Shown here in pieces: positions 1-5,124 of a stretch of 5,417 nt of DNA. Under the pieces are notes generated by a model, which saw nothing but the letters and a program-made list of their open reading frames with translations, was not told the origin of the DNA and made no database searches. Both the position numbers and the translations under genes were made by a program. The stretch is from Chloroflexota bacterium (GTDB lineage Bacteria; Chloroflexota; Dehalococcoidia; JABGRK01). The stretch covers positions 1-5,417 of the forward strand of contig DAOUZV010000087.1 in the NCBI GenBank assembly GCA_030665485.1, in the 5' to 3' direction. Numbering within the stretch: position 1 is the first letter of the stretch; each line of letters starts with the position of its first letter.

Positions 1-306
1 ATATTGGGATATGCAATCAATCGCCGCGCCGATTTGATACTTAGGGATCTGCGCAGACCGGGCGAAACCGGCTACAAGGTATCGAACGAATGGTTGTATC
101 GCTGGGTGTCGTGTCCCAACTACCTGGGGGAGATAATGCAGTGGGTTGGCTGGGCGGTAGCGACGTGGTCCTTGGCCGGGCTTGCGTTTGCCGTGTGGAC
201 GGCGGCCAACCTGATTCCGCGGGCGCGTGCCAACCACGCCTGGTATCAGAATACGTTTATCGATTATCCCGCCGAGCGCAAGGCGCTTTTACCGCGCGTT
301 TGGTAA
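1..306 (+). CDS. DUF1295 / steroid 5-alpha-reductase family membrane protein, C-terminal fragment
   Basis: The reading frame is open from the first base of the window to a TAA at 304-306, giving about 101 residues; the N-terminal part lies outside. The fragment has the C-terminal signature of the 3-oxo-5-alpha-steroid 4-dehydrogenase / DUF1295 family: GETGYK around residue 21, then SCPNYLGE (N40, Y41, G43, E44), a tryptophan-rich hydrophobic membrane stretch (about residues 45-72), then NLIPRARANHAWY and a DYPAERKALLP tail that matches the family's usual end. Family members are integral membrane enzymes that use NADPH to reduce activated C=C bonds of steroid-like or isoprenoid lipids, and the Asn-Tyr-x-Gly-Glu region helps form the cofactor site. 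The substrate here cannot be told. The stop lies 15 bases before the next gene on the same strand, which suggests co-transcription. Only the N-terminal truncation by the window edge is abnormal. Family assignment is confident; reaction and substrate are inferred. Confidence 0.85.
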   Translation: MLGYAINRRADLILRDLRRPGETGYKVSNEWLYRWVSCPNYLGEIMQWVGWAVATWSLAGLAFAVWTAANLIPRARANHAWYQNTFIDYPAERKALLPRVW

Positions 307-308
307 TC

Positions 309-318
309 GGAAGGTGAT
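309..318 (+). promoter_or_regulatory. Shine-Dalgarno that fixes the TTG start of the RNA methyltransferase
   Basis: GGAAGGTGAT contains a seven-base uninterrupted match (AGGTGAT, 312-318) to the Shine-Dalgarno consensus. The core ends about 5 bases before the TTG at 322. The nearby ATG at 317 is in another frame and hits TGA after two codons, and no ATG occurs in the first codons of the correct frame, so TTG 322 is the only reasonable start. Confidence 0.75.
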
Positions 319-321
319 GTT

Positions 322-1071
322 TTGAACGAAGCGCTTAAGCCTTTGAAATGGTATAAGAATCTTTCCGGCAAGAAGGAACGTCTTGCTGCCGGCGCTTTTC
401 TGGTGGAGGGACCACGCGCGCTAGCGCAGGTAATAACTTCTGCGGCCGATAGTATAATCGAAGTTTTGTCGATGGAGGAGCTTGCTGAGCCCTATAGCAG
501 TTATCCCATAAGGATTATTACGGATAGCCAGTTGAAGTCGATCTGCTCCACCCAGCATCCGCAGGGGCCTGTTGCAGTCGTTCGCCTGCCCGATGACATC
601 TACTCGGCCAGTATTCCATCAAGCGTTGGAAACAGGTTGCTTTTACTGGAGGATGTGCAGGACCCGGGGAACGTGGGCGCTCTTATTCGCACTGCCGCCG
701 CTTTTGATTTCGACGGCGTTGTGCTGACGCCGAAATGCGCCGACCCCTACTCTCCAAAGTGTGTGCAGGCAAGCGCCGGTACGGTGCTGTCGGTCTGGAT
801 GCGGATAACAGGCGATTACCTATCGCTTTCGTCTGAGATCAAGGATATGGGATATGCACTGGTAGCGGCAGACCTTGATGGTTTGGACGATGTATCGTCG
901 TTAAGCAAAGACAAGTTGCTGCTGGCGCTGGGAAATGAGGCGAGCGGCCTTTCGTCTGCCGTTCTGGAAATAGCAGACATTCGCTTTAAAGTCCACATAA
1001 ATCGAAGTAAAGCGGAGTCACTGAACGTAGCCGCATGCGGCGCTATATGTATGTATCTTAGTTTGAGGTAG
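322..1071 (+). CDS. TrmH/SpoU-family RNA 2'-O-methyltransferase
   Basis: This is a complete 249-residue SPOUT-class enzyme that should transfer a methyl group from S-adenosylmethionine to a ribose 2'-OH in rRNA or tRNA. The N-terminal part (about 8-90) looks like the SpoU substrate-binding domain: KWYKNLSGKKER, FLVEGPRAL at 26-34, and HPQGPVAVV near 79-87. The catalytic knotted domain follows with motif 1 at 110-124 (EDVQDPGNVGALIRTA; N117 and R123 are the conserved pair), motif 2 LGNEASGL (N205, E206, G209), and motif 3 ending in ESLNVA (S233, N235). Length is normal for two-domain family members such as RlmB or TsnR relatives. The IPM usually seen at the start of motif 3 is replaced by I226-N227-R228. 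The TTG start is chosen from its strong ribosome binding site. The gene probably shares a transcript with the reductase 15 bases upstream and ends 3 bases from the converging zinc-ribbon gene. Family and chemistry are secure; the RNA and nucleotide modified are unknown. Confidence 0.93.
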   Translation: MNEALKPLKWYKNLSGKKERLAAGAFLVEGPRALAQVITSAADSIIEVLSMEELAEPYSSYPIRIITDSQLKSICSTQHPQGPVAVVRLPDDIYSASIPSSVGNRLLLLEDVQDPGNVGALIRTAAAFDFDGVVLTPKCADPYSPKCVQASAGTVLSVWMRITGDYLSLSSEIKDMGYALVAADLDGLDDVSSLSKDKLLLALGNEASGLSSAVLEIADIRFKVHINRSKAESLNVAACGAICMYLSLR

Positions 1072-1074
1072 ATC

Positions 1075-1100
1075 CTAAGCGACGGAGTCTCTGCGCTTAG
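1075..1100. terminator. Hairpin at convergent gene ends, possible bidirectional 3'-end element without U tract
   Basis: CTAAGCG (1075-1081) and CGCTTAG (1094-1100) are perfect inverted repeats. Inside them CGGA (1083-1086) can pair with TCTG (1090-1093, one G-U), leaving a three-base loop and one bulged A. The outer arm contains the stop codon of the minus-strand zinc-ribbon gene, and on the plus strand the hairpin begins three bases after the methyltransferase stop. Neither side has a T run, so this is not a classical intrinsic terminator. It could still stabilise 3' ends or assist termination. Part of the sequence is coding, so chance remains possible. Confidence 0.35.
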
Positions 1101-1371
1101 CGAAGCACTCGTTGCAATAGACCGGACGATCCTCTCTGGGCTCGAAGGGCACCTCGGTGTCGACTCCACACTCTGCACATACGGCTGGATACATTTGCCT
1201 GGGCTGCTGGCTTGCTTCCTTGCGCGCTTCCTTCTTGCGGCGTCTACAAGCGGGGCAGCGCTTGGGCTCGTTTTCAAAGCCCTTGCTGGCGAAGAATTCC
1301 TGCTCTGATGCGGTAAAAACAAAGTCATCACCACAATCCACGCAGTCGATAGTCTTGTCCTCGTAGTCCAC
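1075..1371 (-). CDS. Small double zinc-ribbon protein (probable zinc-ribbon domain family)
   Basis: The product is 98 residues with two four-cysteine zinc sites. The first is C10-x2-C13 with C39-x2-C42, enclosing FVFTASEQEFF and GFENEPKRC, typical of the 'probable zinc-ribbon domain' family. The second is C65-x2-C68 with C86-x2-C89, enclosing a TEVPFEP and RPVYC segment. A strongly basic linker (RRRKKEARKE, 43-52) joins them, which could contact nucleic acid or a partner. There is no signal peptide or membrane segment, so it should be cytosolic. Its biochemical role is not established; nucleic-acid or protein binding is inference. The frame stays open upstream to an ATG at 1468-1470, with another at 1417-1419, but neither has a ribosome site and both fall in the promoter region. 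GTG at 1369-1371 sits 5 bases after a perfect AGGAGGT, so it is preferred, and residue numbers use it. The gene diverges from dnaE and converges on the methyltransferase gene. Confidence 0.9.
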   Translation of the reverse strand: MDYEDKTIDCVDCGDDFVFTASEQEFFASKGFENEPKRCPACRRRKKEARKEASQQPRQMYPAVCAECGVDTEVPFEPREDRPVYCNECFAKRRDSVA

Positions 1372-1376
1372 GGACG

Positions 1377-1383
1377 ACCTCCT
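1377..1383 (-). promoter_or_regulatory. Perfect Shine-Dalgarno deciding the GTG start of the zinc-ribbon gene
   Basis: On the minus strand this reads AGGAGGT, followed by a 5-base spacer (CGTCC) and GTG. The longer candidate starts at 1419 and 1470 have nothing comparable, so this site shortens the protein by 33 residues relative to the longest open frame. Confidence 0.85.
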
Positions 1384-1390
1384 GAAGTAA

Positions 1391-1419
1391 ATTTTATCCG
1401 GTTTGAAGTGTTCTGTCAT
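1391..1419 (-). promoter_or_regulatory. Proximal sigma70-type promoter of the zinc-ribbon gene
   Basis: Read on the minus strand, ATGACA (1414-1419, 5 of 6 to TTGACA) and TAAAAT (1391-1396, 5 of 6 to TATAAT) are separated by exactly 17 bases. The expected start of transcription is near 1383-1385, leaving a leader of about 12-14 bases that just includes the AGGAGGT. This geometry fits the GTG start and rules against the upstream ATGs. It is predicted from the sequence only. Confidence 0.6.
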
Positions 1420-1492
1420 CCATGGCTGTAGGGGCAACTTCAATATCGAGCACCTGGATTGGAATAACAAACCTTAAACCGATTTGAGAGAT

Positions 1493-1521
1493 AAGCTAGC
1501 ATAAACTGAAAAACTTGTCAA
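1493..1521 (-). promoter_or_regulatory. Possible distal promoter of the zinc-ribbon gene (consensus -35, extended -10)
   Basis: On the minus strand a perfect TTGACA (1516-1521) is followed after 17 bases by TAGCTT (1493-1498, 3 of 6), preceded by TGC, which acts as an extended -10. Transcription would begin near 1486 and give a leader of about 115 bases. The -10 is weak, so this is a secondary candidate to the proximal promoter. Confidence 0.4.
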
Positions 1522-1532
1522 TCTAAAGCAGC

Positions 1533-1547
1533 TTTGAGCGCCTCAAA
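1533..1547. repeat. Short inverted repeat in the divergent promoter region, possible operator
   Basis: TTTGAG (1533-1538) and CTCAAA (1542-1547) form a perfect six-base inverted repeat around CGC. It lies upstream of both the dnaE extended -10 and the distal minus-strand -35, a position where a regulator could affect both directions. A further TTTGAG copy occurs at 1483-1488, exactly 50 bases away. No known regulator is recognised, and a repeat this short can arise by chance. Confidence 0.3.
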
Positions 1548-1583
1548 AATCTGTTAAAAGGGCTTAGAACATGGCTTGTGCTG

Positions 1584-1592
1584 TGCTATAAT
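1584..1592 (+). promoter_or_regulatory. Extended -10 promoter of dnaE
   Basis: TGCTATAAT combines the TGN extension with a perfect TATAAT (1587-1592). The sequence 17 bases upstream (TTAGAA, 1564-1569) is a poor -35, as is common for extended -10 promoters. The predicted start is around A1600, only about 8 bases before the dnaE ATG at 1608. The GGGG at 1595-1598, the only Shine-Dalgarno-like sequence, would then not be in the mRNA. Confidence 0.65.
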
Positions 1593-1607
1593 ACGGGGCA
1601 ATCGACT

Positions 1608-4600
1608 ATGTTCACTCATCTTCATGTCCATACCGAATACAGCCTGCTTGATGGCATGTGCCGTATCCCGCTTCTTATCGAAAGAGCAATAGATCTGGGC
1701 ATGAACAGTCTGGCTATTACCGACCACGGGGCCATGCATGGGGTTATCGACTTCTACCTTGCGGCCAAAAAGGCCAAAATCAAGCCTATAATCGGCTGTG
1801 AGGTGTACGTTGCGCCCATGGGCAGGCATACCAAGACTCCCAACCAGAAAGGCCCCTACCATCTCATATTACTGGCCAGGGATATTGAGGGATACAGGAA
1901 CCTGCTCAAGCTGGTCACCTTATCCAACATGGAGGGTTTCTACTACAAGCCGAGAGTTGACAAAGAATTATTGGCTCAGTACAGCGGCGGTTTGATAGCG
2001 CTTTCGGCGTGCATTAAGGGTGAGATACCTCAGCTTATTTTAGAAGGATTGATCGAGGAGGCGGATCAGGCGGCGCTGTGGCATAAAGAAGTTTTTGGCG
2101 ACTATTACTTGGAGTTGCAGCAACACGATATTGCTGAGCTGGTCAAGGTAAATCAAGAACTGATAGCCATGTCCAAAAGAACCAACCTGCCTTTAGTTGT
2201 TACCAACGATACGCACTATATAAATCACGCCGACAGCTATGCGCAGGATGTTTTGCTGTGTATCCAGACGAATAACACTGTCTACGAAGAAAAGCGAATC
2301 AAGATGGCCGACGATTCGTTCTACCTGAAGGGTGAGCAGGAGATGGCAGCGCTTTTCCCGAACATACCTGAGGCCGTTTCCAACACTCAACTTATCGCCG
2401 AGATGTGCAATCTAGAGCTTGAATTCGGGCGTTTGCACCTGCCGGAGCACGAGACGCCGGGAGGCCAAACGTCGGATGAGTATCTGTCCGAGCTGTGCTG
2501 GAAAGGGCTGCACGAACACTATCAAAACACGACACCCGAGATAGAGCAGCGCTTAACTTATGAACTCGATGTCATCAAGCAGACCCAGTTTGCCAATTAT
2601 TTCCTGGTGGTTTGGGACCTGGTCGATTTCGTTCACAAGCAAGAAATAATGTTCGGCGTTCGCGGCAGCGCTGCGGCCAGTATCGTTCTGTACTGTTTGG
2701 GAATCACCAATATTGATCCGCTGGCGGGCGCCCTCATTTTCGAGCGCTTCCTCAATATCGAACGCAAGGAGATGCCTGATATAGACCTTGATTTTCAGGA
2801 CGACCGCCGCGATGAGGTGATTGCCTACGTATCCCGCAAATACGGAGCCGACCACGTGGCGCAGATCATAACATTCGGTACACTGGGTGCACGGGCGTCG
2901 CTGCGTGATGTAGGTCGAGCACTGGGTTTTCCCTACGGCGATGTCGATAAACTGGCAAAGCTGGTGCCGCCCGCACCTCACATAACCATAGATCGTGCAC
3001 TTGAGGAGAGTGCAGAATTTCAGAACATGTACCGTAGCGATGAGGCGTTAACGAATCTGGTTGACACCGCACGCAAGATGGAGGGAATCGCGCGCCACGC
3101 ATCGACACATGCCGCCGGCGTTGTCATCGCCAAAGAGCCGCTTACAGGATATGTGCCGCTGCAGAAACCGAGCCGCGGCAACGGCGAAGATATAGCCATG
3201 ACCCAGTTTGCCATGGGCAATATCGCCCAGATAGGCCTGCTCAAGATGGATTTTCTGGGACTCGCTAACCTGACTATTCTACGCAAAACAAGAGATTTCA
3301 TCGCTGAGACGAAGGGTGAGCAAATCGATCTGCTCAATATACCATTTGATGATAAAAAGACGTATGAACTGCTCTCGTCCGGAGAGACCACCGGCGTGTT
3401 CCAGCTTGAGGGCACCGGCATGCGCCGCTACATAGAGCAGCTCAAGCCCACCGTTTTCAGCGATATTGCCGCCATGGTGGCGCTGTACCGGCCGGGCCCG
3501 ATGCAGCATATACCCGCGTTCATCAAGTCCAAGCACGGCGAGATACCGATAAAATATCCGCATCCCAGCCTTGAGCCGATTCTGAAGGAGACCTACGGCA
3601 TTATCGTATACCAAGATCAAGTGTTGCTGATAGTTCAGGCTTTTGCCGGATACAGTTTGGGCCAGGCGGACATCGTGCGCAAGGCGATGGGCAAGAAGAT
3701 TGCGGACATCATGGCGCATGAGAAGCAGCGCTTCATCGACGGTGCAACGTCAAAGGGCTTCTCTCGCAAAGTAGCGGAGGACGTTTACGCGCTCATCGAG
3801 CCGTTTGCGGGTTATGCTTTCAACAAGGCGCACAGCTGGAGCTATGCGCTGATCGCCTACCAGACAGCGTATCTGAAGGCCAACTACCCGGCCCAGTTTA
3901 TGGCGGCGCTGTTTACTACCAATATGGGCCAATCCGAGAAGGTGTCCACCGCCGTTGCCGAGTGCCAGCGCCTGGGCCTCAAAGTCGAGATGCCGGATAT
4001 AAACCGCAGCAGTGATGGGTTTACTGTTGGTGAGGATGGTGTGACTATCCATTTTGGGCTGGCGGCTATCAAGAACGTGGGTGCTGCCGCCGTCAGGTCT
4101 ATCGTTACTGCACGTGAGCAGGGAGGGCCGTTCGAATCTATAGTCGATCTGTGCCAGCGTGTCGACATTGGCAGTATAAACAAGCGCATGCTGGAGAGCA
4201 TGATCAAGGCGGGCGCGTTTGATTCACTTGGCAGCCGGGGCGCACTGCTGGCCAACGTCGATCGAATCATATCGACATCACAGAGAGAGCAGCGGCTTAA
4301 AGAAAAGGGACAATCCACAATGTTTGACTTGTGGGGGAGCAGTGTGGATGCGCCGGTGGCCGAGATGGAGCTTGGCAATTACGATGTTCCTTCCAAGGAG
4401 AAGCTTGTATGGGAGAAGGAGCTATTGGGTGCCTATCTGTCCGATCACCCTTACAGCCATGCTGCCAAGAGATTGCAGTCTGAGGTAAACGCTTTGTGTG
4501 GGGATATAAACCCCGATATGGCGGGGCAGAACGTGATCACAGCCGGGCAGGTTGCCTCGGTGCGGCGTTCCGTCACCAAGGACGGGCGTCCTTTCGTAAG

Positions 4601-5048
4601 TGCCATGATCGAGGACCTTTATGGTACGATAGAGGTTACCGCTTGGGCTAGCGTATATCAAACCACCAAGGAATTGTGGGAGGAAGGCAATATATTGATT
4701 ATCGAGGGCAAGGTAAGGACGCGCAACGACAGAGTGCAGCTTAACTGCCAGGCGGTTCGGGAGTACAACCCGCAGGAAGGCTCTGATCAGACAGAGGAAG
4801 CCGATGAGTTGAAAGCAAGACGTTTGATAATCCGCCTTTCCGAATCCGACGATGAGGATGCCGACATCGAGCGTTTGCAGGATATAGTGCACATGCTGAA
4901 GCAGCATCTTGGACAGGATGATGTGCAGCTTGTGGTGGGGGGAAACAGGGTGCAGTTCCCGGGCTTAAGCGTTGTTTATTCAGACGAGCTACGGAACAAG
5001 CTATTAGCGCTGGTTGGAGATGGCGGGGTAGAGGTGTTAGAGTTTTAG
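1608..5048 (+). CDS. dnaE: DNA polymerase III subunit alpha
   Basis: This is the replicative polymerase: the catalytic subunit of the DNA polymerase III holoenzyme, extending DNA 5' to 3' at the fork. The 1146 residues are full length for bacterial DnaE. The PHP domain (about 1-270) carries H6, H8, D15, H40, E65, H85, C135, D201 and H203, apparently all nine metal ligands. The palm has the GVRGSAAAS loop (350-358), catalytic D391 and D393 in MPDIDLDF, and D548 in MDFLG; RHASTHAAG lies between them. The fingers include IVYQDQV (from about 666). A helix-hairpin-helix region follows (HFGLAAIKNVG from 815), then a clamp-binding motif QSTMFDL (902-908), an OB fold (about 975-1053) and a C-terminal domain (1072-1146). 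The frame is open back to GTG 1578, but that codon lies upstream of the promoter's TATAAT, and ATG 1608 places HLHVH at the usual position. The gene appears monocistronic, diverges from the zinc-ribbon gene and ends at a strong terminator. No frameshift or intein was seen. Confidence 0.98.
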   Translation: MFTHLHVHTEYSLLDGMCRIPLLIERAIDLGMNSLAITDHGAMHGVIDFYLAAKKAKIKPIIGCEVYVAPMGRHTKTPNQKGPYHLILLARDIEGYRNLLKLVTLSNMEGFYYKPRVDKELLAQYSGGLIALSACIKGEIPQLILEGLIEEADQAALWHKEVFGDYYLELQQHDIAELVKVNQELIAMSKRTNLPLVVTNDTHYINHADSYAQDVLLCIQTNNTVYEEKRIKMADDSFYLKGEQEMAALFPNIPEAVSNTQLIAEMCNLELEFGRLHLPEHETPGGQTSDEYLSELCWKGLHEHYQNTTPEIEQRLTYELDVIKQTQFANYFLVVWDLVDFVHKQEIMFGVRGSAAASIVLYCLGITNIDPLAGALIFERFLNIERKEMPDIDLDFQDDRRDEVIAYVSRKYGADHVAQIITFGTLGARASLRDVGRALGFPYGDVDKLAKLVPPAPHITIDRALEESAEFQNMYRSDEALTNLVDTARKMEGIARHASTHAAGVVIAKEPLTGYVPLQKPSRGNGEDIAMTQFAMGNIAQIGLLKMDFLGLANLTILRKTRDFIAETKGEQIDLLNIPFDDKKTYELLSSGETTGVFQLEGTGMRRYIEQLKPTVFSDIAAMVALYRPGPMQHIPAFIKSKHGEIPIKYPHPSLEPILKETYGIIVYQDQVLLIVQAFAGYSLGQADIVRKAMGKKIADIMAHEKQRFIDGATSKGFSRKVAEDVYALIEPFAGYAFNKAHSWSYALIAYQTAYLKANYPAQFMAALFTTNMGQSEKVSTAVAECQRLGLKVEMPDINRSSDGFTVGEDGVTIHFGLAAIKNVGAAAVRSIVTAREQGGPFESIVDLCQRVDIGSINKRMLESMIKAGAFDSLGSRGALLANVDRIISTSQREQRLKEKGQSTMFDLWGSSVDAPVAEMELGNYDVPSKEKLVWEKELLGAYLSDHPYSHAAKRLQSEVNALCGDINPDMAGQNVITAGQVASVRRSVTKDGRPFVSAMIEDLYGTIEVTAWASVYQTTKELWEEGNILIIEGKVRTRNDRVQLNCQAVREYNPQEGSDQTEEADELKARRLIIRLSESDDEDADIERLQDIVHMLKQHLGQDDVQLVVGGNRVQFPGLSVVYSDELRNKLLALVGDGGVEVLEF

Positions 5049-5076
5049 ATACCCTGCGCGCTTAAGCAGAAAAGAG

Positions 5077-5106
5077 AAAGGGCCTTGTGATGAGGCCTTT
5101 TTTTTT
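5077..5106 (+). terminator. Intrinsic terminator of dnaE
   Basis: AAAGGGCCT (5077-5085) pairs with AGGCCTTTT (5093-5101) through one G-U wobble, around a seven-base loop, and a run of nine T begins at 5098. It lies 28 bases after the dnaE stop. Read on the minus strand, the hairpin is followed by a pyrimidine-rich, T-containing stretch, so it may also help end the facing alkyltransferase transcript, though less strongly. Confidence 0.85.
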
Positions 5107-5124
5107 GGATTTAGCTTTGCGGGA

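Noticed and set aside
816..1334. A 172-codon open frame on the minus strand across the methyltransferase 3' end and the zinc-ribbon gene
   Set aside because: It overlaps two clearly real genes in another frame, has low-complexity Ser/Arg-rich composition, and shows no recognisable domain.
1372..1470. N-terminal extension of the zinc-ribbon protein to ATG 1419 or ATG 1470
   Set aside because: Neither start has a Shine-Dalgarno, the extension covers a near-consensus promoter, and GTG 1371 has a perfect AGGAGGT at ideal spacing.
1571..1591. Micro-ORF of six codons (MACAVL) before dnaE, with an AAAAGGG eight bases upstream
   Set aside because: It overlaps the predicted -10 element and so would not be in the dnaE transcript. 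It could matter only if a further upstream promoter exists, and none was convincing.
1578..1607. Upstream GTG start for dnaE, adding ten residues
   Set aside because: The dnaE promoter's TATAAT lies downstream of this GTG, no ribosome site is properly spaced before it, and the PHP domain normally begins right at the downstream Met.
2553..2981. A 142-codon antisense frame inside dnaE, with others at 3020-3421, 3279-3719, 3884-4378 and 4422-4907
   Set aside because: They are antisense shadows of a conserved coding sequence, with no ribosome sites or domain signatures noted.
5054..5069. CTGC...GCAG inverted repeat and GCTTAAGC palindrome just after dnaE
   Set aside because: It has only four-base arms or a loopless palindrome, and the clear terminator follows immediately, so no separate function is supported.
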